From Leucaena leucocephala (Eukaryota; Streptophyta; Magnoliopsida; Fabales; Fabaceae): DNA of 64,000 nucleotides. Each line of letters opens with the position of its first letter. Position 1 is the stretch's first letter. Below are positions 25,601 to 36,245 of the stretch, piece after piece. The notes beneath the pieces are model-generated. The model was not told the DNA's origin. It worked only from the letters and a program-made list of their open reading frames with translations, and did no database searches. The position numbers were made by a program, and so were the translations under genes. The stretch lies in assembly GCA_037074615.1 (NCBI GenBank), contig CM073518.1, positions 20,598,501 to 20,662,500 of the forward strand, given 5' to 3'.

Positions 25601-28600
25601 TTTTTCTAACAGATATGCATCAACCTATGACCGGGAACTATTAGCATTGGTACTGGCATTGCAGAAGTGGCGCCATTATCTCCTGGGACGCCACTTTACA
25701 GTAAAAACCGATCACTCCAGCCTTAAATACCTCCTGGAACAGCGGATACTTACTAATACCCAGCAACGTCTCATTCTGAAGCTACTTCCCTTCGATTTCT
25801 CGATCGTTTATCGGGCAGGGAAGGAAAACAAAGGAGCGGATGCCCTCTCCCGAAGACCTCAACATGTAGATTTCCTTCATTTGGTAGTACCATTACCTAT
25901 GGAGTTTTTAGAATTGGAGGAAGCACTTCTTCAAGATCCGTTCACAGCCGCTATCATTTCCGAATTGAAGACGAAATACAGGTCGAAACCGGGGTACACA
26001 CTGGTGGGACAACGACTCTACTTCAATGGAAGATTAGTAATTCCCGAGAGTTCCTCACTACGGGCTAAGTTGCTAGAAGAAGCTCACGACACTCCTTCAG
26101 GGGGTCATGGAGGATTCCTAAAAACTCTCAAGCGCCTTACTGCCACTGTTTATTGGCCACGTATGAAATCAGATGTCAAGCACCTCGTGCAGCAATGCTT
26201 TGTTTGCCAAAAAAACAAGTATGAGACCTTGTCACCTGCAGGACTGTTGCAGCCTATACCTACCCCTGCACACATATGGGAAGACGTTTCCTTAGATTTC
26301 ATAGTGGGACTACCCAAATCTGGAAACTTCGACACTGTCCTCGTGGTCGTAGATCGTTTGAGTAAATATTGCCACTTCATCCCTCTTTCTCATCCCTACA
26401 CGGCAAAAACTGTGGCTGCTCGTTTTTGTGAGGAGATTATCAGGCTCCATGGCATACCTCGTTCCATTATCTCAGACTGAGACTGTTAGGTATTTCTCTC
26501 CTAATCTCTTCCTTTATAAGTATCTCACAAGGATAAAGAAAAGAAGCCAAGAGAATCTCACTTTCCTCTATAAATTCTTCCGTATCATTCCTCAAGGCCA
26601 TGGGCCTTTAAATAGCCATTTACAGAGTAGTTTTTTGGTATTTTTCGGATGAGAATAAAAGTAAAACTACCTGCCACTTCTCCTAGGACGTGGCCTACTA
26701 TTTCTAGACGTGGGGAATGCCCAGTCGTGGGGGATACCCTTTATTCCCTAACTTGCGCTAGAATAGGAACAAAATGCAGAAGTAAAATAAATGAAAACAA
26801 GTGAATTTAAATAGTTGTTGCTGCAATTTCCCTTGGCCGCTTGTGTCTCCTTGAATAAACTTTTACTTGCTGACGTGGCTGTGCTGGGGTGCTAACACGA
26901 CTGCCCTCCCCGAAAGACGACTTGTCCTCAAGGCGAAAGGATGGAAATTGAGCGGCGAGCAGGTCATAATCTTCCCAGGTCGAGTCTTCTGCCGGCCGAG
27001 ATTCCCATTGAACTAACAGTTCGAGGTTGCTCTGCGTAGACCAACGGTGGCCCAAAATCTGCGAAGGGCGGAGGAGCAACTCCATGTCAGATGAGAGCGG
27101 TAGAGGTACCGGATGAACCACAGGCAGTTGGCCTACCGCTGGCCTGAGTAGTGAGACATGAAAAACAGGGTGTATCTTAGCCTCGTCAGGAAGCACTAGT
27201 TCATAAGAGACTTGGCCAATTTTACGTTTCACCTGGTAGGGCCCAAAAAACCTGGGAGACAGCTTATCAAATTTCCTTTTAGCCAAGGTCTTTTGACGGT
27301 ACGGTTGTAACCGTAGCCAGACTAAATCTCCGGGGGAAAATTGCAGGTCCCTTCTCTTTTGATCAGCTTGTGTCTTCATCCTTTGTTGGGCTTTCAACAA
27401 GGTCTGGCGCAAAACCCGGAGCATGTCATCCCGTAACTCTAACTGGTCTTCTAGCTCAGCAACCGCCGTCTCCCCTTTAACGTAGGGAACTAGAGGCGGG
27501 GGGTCTCTGCCATATACTAGCTTGAAGGGAGTGGTATTAGCCGAAACATGAAAGCTAGTATTAAAAGAATATTCAGCCCAGCAAAGGTAGGTACTCCATA
27601 ATTTGGGTTGTTCGTGTGTGAAGCAGCGGAGATAGGTCTCCAGACAACGATTGACGACCTCCGTTTGCCCATCAGATTGGGGATGGTAGGCTGTGCTCAT
27701 GGTGAGGCGTGTCTGACTTAACCTGAACAATTCCTGCCAGAATTCGCTTAAGAAGAGAGGGTCTCTATCTGAGACAATAGACCTGGGCATGCCGTGTAGT
27801 CTGATTATTTCTTGGCAGAATAGTGCAGCAACTGATTTGGCAGAATACGGGTGTGCTAAGGCCATGAAATGGCAGTATTTACTGAGGCGGTCCACGACAA
27901 CCAAAATGACATCGAAGCCTTGGGATTTTGGTAAACCGGTGATGAAGTCAAGTGACACGTCTTCCCAAATTCTTGCTGGAATTGGTAGGGGTTGCAAGAG
28001 ACCTGCTGGCCGTAAGGTTTGATATTTGTTCTGCTGGCAAGTGTAACATTGTTGTATATACCGTTTGACGTCATTTTTCATTCCACGCCAATGCACTTGC
28101 TCACATAACCTCTTCAATGTTTTTAGAAAACCACCGTGGCCGCCTGAGGGAGTGGCATGGGCCTCCTCGATTAGCTTTGCTCTGAGAGTTGTTTGGTGTG
28201 GGATGACGAGCTTGTTTTTGTAATACAACCTGTCTTGTACAAGCACAAAGTGAGGAAATGAATCTGGGTCCTTTACCAACCCGTCAATGATCTTCTTGGT
28301 TTCGGCATCCTCTCTTAGTGTTGTTGGTAGCTGGACTAATTCATCTGCCATCGGGACAACAAGGTGGTAGAAATCCTCGTACTGAGGCCTTCTAGATAAT
28401 GAATCAGCTGCTGTATTGGTCTTCCCTGGCTTGTAAGTGATGGAAAAATCAAATGGAAGTAACTTAATTAGGAGACGTTGTTGGGCCGGGGTAAGTGTGT
28501 GTTGATCAAGCAGGAATTGAAGACTATAATGATCTGTTTGAACAAAGAAATGGTGGCCCAGCAAGTAATGACGCCATTTTTGTAAAGAGAGCACCAACGC

Positions 28601-31600
28601 TAGCAGCTCCCTGTCATAGACTGATTTATATCTGTTAGAGAGAGAGAATCCCTTGCTGAAATAGGCAATTGGGTGCCCTTCCTGCGTGAGTACCGCTCCT
28701 ACCCCTTCCATGGACGCATCGCATTCTACCGTAAAAGGAGAGTTGAAATCAGGGAGATGTAGGACCGGTGTGGTAGTGAGTGCAATCTTCAACTTGTCAA
28801 AAGCCTCTTGAGCTGTGTCAGACCACACAAAGGCATTCTTTTTTGTCAGGTCGGTCAATGGGCGAGCGATGATGCCATAATTCTTTACAAATCTTCTGTA
28901 GTACCCGGTGAGGCCCAAGAATCCCCTAAGTTCCTTTACTGTATCTGGGATAGGCCAGTGAGCAACATCATGAATCTTTTCATGCATAACTTCTACCCCT
29001 TGTGCTGTGACAATATGGCCCAAATAGTTGATGCGTGTCTGACCAAAGGCACATTTTTTGGCGTTTACATAAAAGGAGTTCTGTTGTAAAATATGGAAAA
29101 CCACTTTCAGGTGCTCTAGGTGGCAGGAGGCATCTGCACTATAGATGAGGATGTCATCAAAGAATACAAGGACAAATTTTCGCAGATACGGGCGGAATAA
29201 CTCATTCATGGCTGATTGAAAAGTTGCGGGAGCGTTTGTTAAACCAAAAGGCATCACGACAAATTCATAATGCCCCGAATGAGTGCGAAAAGCCGTTTTA
29301 TGCACATCTGAGGGGAGAACACGGATCTGGTGGTACCCGGAGCGTAAGTCAATTTTTGAAAAATATACTGCCCCATGCAACTCATCTAGCAATTCATCAA
29401 TGTTGGGGATTGGGAACTTATCTGGAATGGTGATTTTGTTGAGGCGACGATAATCAACACATAGCCTCCATGAACCATCTTTCTTGCTCACTAAGAGCAC
29501 CGGGCTAGCGAAGGGGCTAGAGCTAGGTCGAATGAAACCTCGCCCAGCAAGTTCTGCAATCTGAGATTCAATCTCATCTTTTTGATAGTGGGGGTACCGA
29601 TACGGCCGTAGATTGGGTGGAATGGAATCTGGGATTAGTGGGATGGCATGGTAATGATTACGGGAAGGAGGCAATGTCCTTGGTTCCATGAAAATCGTCT
29701 GAAATTGTAGACAGAGTCTCCACAGCTGTAGTAACGGTGTTCCCCTGATAGGTGTCAGTGTCAAACTGCATGTGTTGGAGTTGGATGGGTGCTCCTGTCG
29801 GTGTAACTATCCCCTGCAGTCTGAATTTCTTCCCATTTACCCAGAAAATCATAAACATTTCATTCCAGTTTGCTTGAATAGTATTCAGTGATGCCAACCA
29901 TTTGATGCCCAGAACTAAATCAGTGTTCTTTAATGGGAATGGAAAAAATTGCTGTTTAATTATCAAGTCGGAAATGTGTACCTCCACCTCATCACAAACT
30001 CTATTGCATTTAATGTGTCTACCGTCCCCTATCTGAACGCCAAAGAGTGACGTGGCTTTGGTGGGCAACTGGAGTTTGGTAACTACATCTTCAGAGATAA
30101 AATTATGCGTCGAGCCACTGTCCACCAGAATGAGCACCGAGCAGCCACGTACAATTCCTTCCAATCTCATTGTCGAGGCGGATGGTCTACCCAATATGGC
30201 ATTAAAGGAAATTTCAGCTGTGGGTTTCACTGTCTTCTTCCTCCATTACTGCTTCAGAGGTCTCTAAGGTCGCCGTCTCGTCGTCTGCGTCCAGTAAAGC
30301 CAAGGAAGACGTGCTGCAACGATGGCCTGGCCTGAACGGCGCTCCACATCTGAAATAGAGACCTTTATCCCTTCTCTGTTGCCGAGTTGAATCCCAGTTT
30401 GTCTGTCGACCAAGACCGGTTGCCGGCGTCGGTGTGAATCCCGTTGGAATTGCTGACAGGCTCGTGGCTGGATTCATTCTGTTTTGGGGCACACTTGGGC
30501 CGGATTGCCAATATGGGGCGGATCGGGTTTGGCCCATTATAGATGCCGACTTGGGTCCACGACCCATCCCCAGTGATTTCTCCAATTCGATGGCGAGGCT
30601 GGACGCCCGGTAGACGGATCGCGGTTTGTGCAGTCTGACCTCCGTCCGCAGCTCTTCTCTTAGACCGTTCAGGAATACACCCAGTAAGCAGTGGTCCAGC
30701 CAGTTCACCACCCGAGCAACTCTCCTCGCCCACTCCTGTCGGTACTCGGTGACGCTACCTGTTTGCTTAATGGCGCAGAGAAACTCATCGGGGTTGAGGA
30801 ACTCTGGTGGACCGTAATGCTCATTTAGGGCCCTGACCAGTTCTTCCCAGTACAGCAAGGTTCGTTCAGCATTAATCCATGAGAATAAGTCCAGTGCGTC
30901 ACCCTCCAGATACATTGCCGCTATCTCGACCTTGTCCTCCTCTGGCGTGTGGTAATATCTAAAAAATTTTTCAGCCTTCAGGATCCAGCCCCTCGGATCG
31001 CCTCCCTGGAATTTAGGAAATTCGATTTTAGCATAGGGGACTCGATTCTTCGGGTACGACACCCCTTCATCCTCAGCGTCATCTCCCCAATGGCTCGCCT
31101 GTTTTCTTTCTGTGCTCCTCCGTGATTGAATTTCCAGCGATGCCACCTTATCTCGTAGCTCATCCAGCATGTTCAGTTTGGCAGCGATAGTCGCCAAGGG
31201 ATCTGTTCCAGACATCTGACTTGCTAATGGATTGGTATTGAATTCTGGGTTGGCAGTGGCAGCGGCAGCAGAAGAACGTGTCTCCACCGTAGCTCTGAGG
31301 CCAATTTTGTTAGGTATTTCTCTCCTAATCTCTTCCTTTATAAGTATCTCACAAGGATAAAGAAAAGAAGCCAAGAGAATCTCACTTTCCTCTATAAATT
31401 CTTCCGTATCATTCCTCAAGGCCATGGGCCTTTAAATAGCCATTTACAGAGTAGTTTTTTGGTATTTTTCGGATGAGAATAAAAGTAAAACTACCTGCCA
31501 CTTCTCCTAGGACGTGGCCTACTATTTCTAGACGTGGGGAATGCCCAGTCGTGGGGGATACCCTTTATTCCCTAACTTGCGCTAGAATAGGAACAAAATG

Positions 31601-33785
31601 CAGAAGTAAAATAAATGAAAACAAGTGAATTTAAATAGTTGTTGCTGCAATTTCCCTTGGCCGCTTGTGTCTCCTTGAATAAACTTTTACTTGCTGACGT
31701 GGCTGTGCTGGGGTGCTAACAGAGACCCTCTCTTCCTAAGTGCTTTTTGGCAAGAACTTTTTAAGCTGAGCCAAACCCGTTTGAGGATGAGTACTGCATA
31801 CCACCCCCAAACTGATGGGCAAACAGAAGTAGTCAATCGTTGCCTGGAAGCATACTTACGATGTTTTGCGCATGAGCAACCTCGTACATGGAGCAAATTC
31901 TTGTGTTGGGCGGAGTATTCATTCAACACAAGTTTTCACACGTCCGCCAACACCACACCTTTCAACGTGGTCTATGGTCGAAACCCTCCAGCGCTTCATC
32001 CCTTCACTCAAGGGGAGACTAATATTGCCGAGCTTGCCGATCAATTGGAGACGAGAGACCACATGTTGCGTCTGCTCCGGGATAACCTCAAGAAAGCCCA
32101 AGACCGGATGAGGTCACATGCTGACCAACACCGCCGAGAACAGTCCTTCAATATTGGTGATGCAGTTTTCCTCCGAATACAACCCTTCAGACAGCATTCC
32201 CTTGCCCACCAGAAGTATACCAAACTGTCCCCAAGGTTCTTCGGCCCTTATACGGTCTTGAGGAAGATTGGCCCTGTTGCCTATGAGTTAGAGCTTCCGA
32301 CATCAGCCAGAATCCACCCAGTCTTCCATGTCTCGCTATTACGTCCTGCCCTCGGCCATTCCCCAACACAACCATCCTCAGAGTTACCACTCTCAGCTGA
32401 CTTTGAGTTATTATTAGAACCAGAACAGGTCCTATCCCATCGTTGGAAGGGTCGCCATCTGGAGCTATTGATTCGATGGAAGGCCAGGCCTGTTGAGGAA
32501 GCAAGCTGGGAAGATTATGATCTTCTCTCGCAACAATATCCGGACTTTCGCCTTGAGGACAAGTCGGTTTTTCAGGGGGAGAGTAGTGATACAACCCCCA
32601 CTCCCACGTTGACATATCAGAGGCGGAAGAAGAGGAGTCAGTTAGCATCAGCCACTCATGTTGATTGACTCTTGCATATCATTTAATGTTTATTTTTAAT
32701 TCCTGCATTCTGTTAGCACAATAATAGGACCACCAGGTGATTGAGGTCCACTAAGTCTTAGGAATTAGTCAAGTCCCGAGAATGTAGGGGCACCTTCTGC
32801 ATTTCTGTTTTCATTCCTTATATTTCTGCAATTCGGTTACTCCATGTAATTTCCTATATATATGAGGATTGATATTAAGTCTGCATATCAGGAAGAACAA
32901 CAATAATATTCAGTGGAGATTCTCTTTGGCTTCTAAATCCCTTCAGGCGAGATTCTTGCTAAGAGAGTGTTTAGGAGAGTTTGATTCCGTTTCTAGTTTG
33001 TTCACAGAGTATACTAACCTTCTCCTATCACCTAACTTACTCACCCCACCCAAACAAACAAGAGAGGGGACCTCAAGGGAGGATTTAAATAATATTGAAT
33101 ATTGCATTATAAGGAAAAAAAAGGTCTGGTAAGATTCATCACAAGCACAAGGGACCTTCTAAGCAGAGCATGATAAAATCTGTTATGGACTATAATACAG
33201 ATATCTCCAAAGACAAGATAAAATTAAACTGACCTAGTCCTATATAGATGTGAAGGCTAAATTTTATAAACGAAGTATAATCTTTAAAGACCTAATTTGA
33301 CCAATCAAATAGTGAATGGTTTGAACAACTTCAAGTGGTATATTGTTATTAACCTATTGTGTTTCCAAATTATTTTCACATTAAAAATTTCTCGAACATT
33401 TTCCATCACGATACAGACTAGGATCACAAAATTGGATTTGGAACTTCTGGACCAATTTTAGGACAGAACTTTACACTAAAATTATCACAAAGACTAGCAT
33501 TATGTATTTACAGGAAACAATTGCACGAAATGCAATTTTCAGAATAATTTTACAACTTCGTGTCAGGTTTATATATTATTATAACTCACAGAACTACAAA
33601 ACCAATATTACCTCAGCAGAATAAGCCTTTGCCTTTCTAATCGCAGGTTTTTCCCCAGATAAAGATCCTTCACCGAATAGATTGACAGCATCCTTAACAG
33701 AATGAAAAGGTGGACTGGTATCAATCTCTCCAACCTCTGGTTTTGGACTTGGAGAGTTAGCAGCATTCCGACTTTTTGCTACCAT
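19683..33785 (-). CDS. WEB-family coiled-coil protein, split by a 12.1-kb intron carrying retrotransposons
   Basis: Coding exons: 33785-33612 (58 codons) and 21467-19683, joined GT-AG in frame, giving 652 aa. The N-terminus carries the family signature (VGEIDTSPPFHSVKDAVNLF). Nearly all of the second exon is heptad-rich coiled coil, with repeated EEAEAAKAAE-type stretches. The conserved tail includes KKVLLPNLSGIFHRKKNQVE and ends GSPSYLPGENPV. It is highly similar to Arabidopsis At5g55860, of the WEB1/PMI2-related family. WEB1 and PMI2 help chloroplasts move in blue light through actin. No signal peptide or membrane span is seen. The intron (21468-33611) is 12,144 bp, of which 10,534 bp is retrotransposon plus one TSD copy, so it was about 1.6 kb before insertion. 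Both exons are open, so the gene may still work if the intron is spliced. An acceptor-like TTTCCAG at 33811 suggests a further intron in the 5' leader. Confidence 0.9.
22497..22501. repeat. Target-site duplication CCTAA, left copy (outer retrotransposon)
   Basis: CCTAA precedes the TG start of the left LTR and is repeated exactly at 33031-33035, after the CA end of the right LTR. Five base pairs is the usual Ty3/gypsy duplication length. Confidence 0.95.
22502..22945 (+). repeat. 5' LTR of outer element
   Basis: 444 bp, TGATACAACC to TTCTCCTATCA. Matches the copy at 32587-33030 at all but one position by eye. Confidence 0.96.
22949..22961 (+). other. Primer-binding site, tRNA-iMet type (outer element)
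   Basis: TGGTATCAGAGCC is the standard plant sequence complementary to the 3' end of initiator methionine tRNA. It starts 3 bases after the LTR. Confidence 0.93.
22974..26480 (+). pseudogene. Outer gag-pol polyprotein, upstream part, ending at an in-frame TGA
   Basis: A single frame from ATG 22974 (MVTTRSS) for 1168 codons to TGA at 26478-26480. Gag ends with a CX2CX7HXC zinc knuckle (aa 303-316), a spacing seen in plant chromoviruses. The protease DSG motif starts at aa 382. RT has FFDD with its aspartates at 705-706. RNase H follows (VECDASMEGVGAI). The integrase HHCC zinc finger and first catalytic Asp region (DFIVGLPKS) precede the break. At the homologous place the nested element encodes Arg-Asp-Pro, so the Arg codon has become a stop here. 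The frame resumes after the nested element at 31722. Confidence 0.93.
26479..26483. repeat. Target-site duplication GAGAC, left copy (nested element)
   Basis: GAGAC lies just before the TG of the nested LTR and recurs at 31722-31726 just after its CA end. Its first base is the G of the TGA stop codon of the outer pol. Confidence 0.95.
26484..26897 (-). repeat. 3' LTR of inner element (left on the plus strand)
   Basis: 414 bp from TGTTAGG to GCTAACA, with 6-bp inverted ends TGTTAG/CTAACA. No difference from 31308-31721 was seen. Confidence 0.95.
26807..29764 (-). pseudogene. Inner pol: RT, RNase H, integrase, chromodomain
   Basis: A long open frame carrying the RT (VLVFFDDILIYS), RNase H (VECDASMEGVGAVL), integrase (GGHGGFLKTLKRL zinc finger, DFITGLPKS, then SDRDPLFLSEFW and TDGQTEVV-type catalytic-region words) and a C-terminal chromodomain (LLVQWESRPAEDSTWEDYDL). 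It ends inside the 3' LTR. True homology starts near 29690 (EPRTLPPSRNHYHAI); sequence upstream in this frame is out of register with protease. It cannot be translated in line with protease without a frameshift. The catalytic motifs themselves look undamaged. Confidence 0.88.
29658..30230 (-). pseudogene. Inner protease segment, separate frame
   Basis: Carries EISFNAILGRPSAST and the aspartic protease motif ILVDSGSTHNFIS, with downstream GIKWLASLNTIQANWNEMF as in the outer element. It is in the +1 frame relative to gag and begins without an ATG (GTG at 30228-30230). A second +1 shift near 29690 disconnects it from RT. In the outer element these regions form one frame. Confidence 0.85.
30214..31290 (-). 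pseudogene. Inner gag
   Basis: Gag reads VETRSSAAAA and then the capsid-like core (DEVSYPKN-like region, FPKFQGGDPRGWILKAEKFF) and a zinc knuckle (FRCGAPFRPGHRC), ending at 30214. In this copy the first knuckle Cys is replaced by Tyr (LYFRCG versus LCFRCG in the outer element). The codon aligned with the outer start is ACG (31290-31288), not ATG. The first in-frame internal ATG is at 31215 (MSGTDPL), about 25 residues in. Inferred defective, or dependent on a non-AUG or downstream start. Confidence 0.85.
31287..31303 (-). other. Probable degenerate primer-binding site (inner element)
   Basis: The minus strand reads TGGCCTCAGAGC a few bases inside the LTR, against the standard TGGTATCAGAGC. 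Two bases differ from the initiator-Met consensus. It runs straight into the gag region, with almost no leader. Confidence 0.7.
31308..31721 (-). repeat. 5' LTR of inner element (right on the plus strand)
   Basis: 414 bp, matches the left LTR with no difference noticed. Followed by TSD GAGAC. Confidence 0.95.
31722..32668 (+). pseudogene. Outer pol, downstream part: integrase C-terminus and chromodomain
   Basis: Resumes the outer frame after the nested insertion with DPLFLSAFWQELFKLSQTR, through TDGQTEVVNRCLE (the integrase catalytic Glu region), and HPVFHVSLLRPALG, to a chromodomain (LELLIRWKARPVEEASWEDY). It stops at 32666-32668, inside the 3' LTR, so pol overlaps the LTR by about 80 bp. 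It has no start of its own and is separated from the first part by 5.2 kb. Confidence 0.92.
32587..33030 (+). repeat. 3' LTR of outer element
   Basis: 444 bp, TG to CA, followed by TSD CCTAA at 33031-33035. Preceded directly by a polypurine tract. Confidence 0.96.
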
Positions 33786-35330
33786 AGTGTATTCTATGTG
33801 AATATTAGACCTGGAAACCTATCAATCAAAAACCTGCTACAATAAAGAAATTGAAATATAGATTACAATGGAAATTGCAAATAATGACCATCTACATATA
33901 GAAATTCAGATGCTTGGTGAGTAAACTTGTATGCTGTTTCTCTCCCCTTCCCTCCCCTTTTTGTTTTGAAGTAAAAAGAAATCGTAAGCTGTCTGCCTAA
34001 GCAGCATATGCTGAAGGTTGGCATCACAGGAATCAGTATGGATAAACATACAACTTGGAAGTAAATGTTGTAAATGGTCTGCTCAAGAAAGAGGCCTAGG
34101 CGTGTTACAATGATTCCTCTTCTTCTATCTATTAACCGCTATATATTCCTTTATATCTGGGCCTTAATGCTGGAAACAAGAATCCCATCGGTTAAGGTTT
34201 TCATTGACAGGACCCAGATGCTATCCACTTCCGATCTCAATTTCCAAAAAAAAAAAAAAATCAGTTTAGACTATCAAAGAAGACCAAAAATAACAAAAAG
34301 AGATGGACTTCATTTCCAAATGTCCACAGAATTTATCCAATACTTACAAGACTGCAGAATGAAAACTGATACAATATGAAGTCGCTCGGGCATAAACCAA
34401 GCTCGTCAAACAGCCTGAAAATGACAGAAGTAACACAGGAAAGCTAATAATGATCAGCAAGCAAGCAAAACATGGCAAAAGATTCAGCTCCAAAATACAA
34501 TCTAGGGAAGATAAACAGACCTGAAAATAGCTTATTCCAAGCATCCTAAGAAAAATCAAGAAGACAACCCGATGATAAACCCTAAAACTATATGAACGTC
34601 AAAATCAGAAAAACCACCGGGAACAGTCACTTCCCCTCTCAAATCATCCAATCACCATCGACTTCAAAAACCTGTCAACGATCTCCACTTTCCTTCGAAA
34701 CTCCAAAATACCGACCGAAACCGAGAAACCACACAAGACATCACCGCTCAAATCCGCTAGAAAATTCTCCGTTGAAACAAAAAAGATTCCCCTTTCAAGT
34801 CCTCGAAAGCAGCACCTTAAAGTACCAAGATACTTGAAAATCTTTGCAATTAAATCGTACAACGAATTTTTTGGCGTAAAAATCTTGAAACGCCTGCGTA
34901 AGAGAACAAGAGGGAGAAAGCGAGAGTGCTAGAGATGGGTTTTGCAACTTTAAACTTTGAAAATGCGAAAGCTGTTGAGGACAAATTTTCTATCAGCAAA
35001 AATAAAAAAAGCTTTGTCCTGTTCAATTGATGATTCAAGACGATGTGAATTTTGGACGATACTGTCCTTGGATATATCGGATGAAATACCGTATATACCA
35101 TTGAGTTCGATGAGATGGAGTGGAATGAAGAGAGAGAAAAGCGTAGAAAATGGCAACACCATAGGAGTGTGAGAAAAGGTCGGAAGCGCTGCAGTGCGCC
35201 ACGTCAGCAGTAGCATAGTCCAAGAAGACCCAGACCGGGGACAGCGACGAGGAAAAGCAGATAAAGGAAAACGGAGGTGTGTGAAAGGAAGACAGCGATA
35301 TCGCGGTCCCTTTCCATTATTTAATAATTT
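33786..35330 (-). promoter_or_regulatory. Presumed 5' leader and promoter region of the WEB gene
   Basis: Upstream of the WEB start codon on the minus strand. An acceptor-like TTTCCAG ends at 33811, suggesting a leader intron; exact leader exons cannot be placed. The stretch 34600-35300 is less AT-rich than its surroundings, fitting a leader and promoter, and holds a CCACGTCAG word with ACGT core near 35198. No separate gene is recognisable. Confidence 0.45.
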
Positions 35331-36245
35331 TGCTTCTGAATATAGAGTATTATAGTACTACATTGGAATGAAAATAAATGGATAAAAAATATATATCAAT
35401 TAAATATATTTACATTTGAATTTTTGGATTTATTTAGTTAACCTGAAACAATACACAGCGATTGATTTAAGCGTTAGGTAGTTATATTTTAATTTTAATT
35501 ACTTATTAAAATATCAGTGTAAAAAATTATCACCCCAGTTTTTATTTAAAATTTATTTTAATCCATTCTTACATTATATTAAATTAATAACACTTTCTAT
35601 TTTTAAGTTTAACATTATTCTCTCTTTGTTAATACATATCATCTTCACATTTTTTTTATTTTTTTAACAATAATTAAATAAAAATAAAATTAGAAAATAT
35701 TCATTAATAATTTTTAAATAGACTTATATTTATAATTAATAAGCAGTATAGTTGTATTTAATAAGTTATTTTGTATATAAAAGCTTATTTTTTACAACAA
35801 TCAGTCATGTTAATATGGGACTCAAGCTCAGAATCTATGCAAAAAGGGATCAAAACGTGACATTTAAATGTTTTGATAATGGGGTTGCCCGTGTAAAAGA
35901 AAATTTTCTATTTTTCTGTGAATTGTGTTCATGGGTGGAAAAAGAATGAAAGATCACAGAAAAGCATGGGTAGATATAAATCATCGTCTAAAATTGAGAG
36001 TAATGAGGGGGGGTTTAGGCAAAAGCTGGTTGACCAACAAATGGAGTAGTTTTGTAATGGACAGCTATTAATTATTAATTATTTTCTTAATTAATATATA
36101 TATGTGTGTGTCACGTACGGTTTTACTTTTTAATGTATTTTCAGATATAAATAGTTAAATATAATATAGTAATGGGAAGCGGAGTTGCGCCCAGCCACCA
36201 ACTTTTAAGCTGGAGTATATGCTTTTTCAAATATAATTCAGATGC

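Larger units (their letters stand above)
26484..31721 (-). mobile_element. Nested inner Ty3/gypsy chromovirus, opposite strand
   Basis: 5238 bp with 414-bp LTRs (26484-26897 and 31308-31721) that look identical throughout, plus TSD GAGAC. It sits in the integrase region of the outer element, in the same orientation as the WEB gene. Coding order on the minus strand is gag, protease, RT, RNase H, integrase and chromodomain. The protein is related to, but clearly distinct from, the outer element, so it is not a recent sister copy. Coding is broken into three frames. A purine-rich tract (GGGGAGGGCAG) precedes its 3' LTR at about 26902-26912. Confidence 0.96.
22502..33030 (+). mobile_element. Outer Ty3/gypsy chromovirus LTR retrotransposon, interrupted by a nested element
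   Basis: Bounded by 444-bp LTRs (22502-22945 and 32587-33030) that start TG and end CA, and by TSD CCTAA. A tRNA-iMet primer site (TGGTATCAGAGCC) lies 3 bases inside the left LTR. A purine run (AGGGGGAGAGTAG) abuts the right LTR. Domain order is gag, protease, RT, RNase H, integrase and chromodomain, which defines a chromovirus. Without the nested element it is about 5.29 kb, a size most like the Reina clade; the clade call is inference. It lies antisense in the WEB intron. LTRs differ at one place noticed by eye (C at 22780 region versus A in the right copy), so insertion is recent. Confidence 0.96.
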
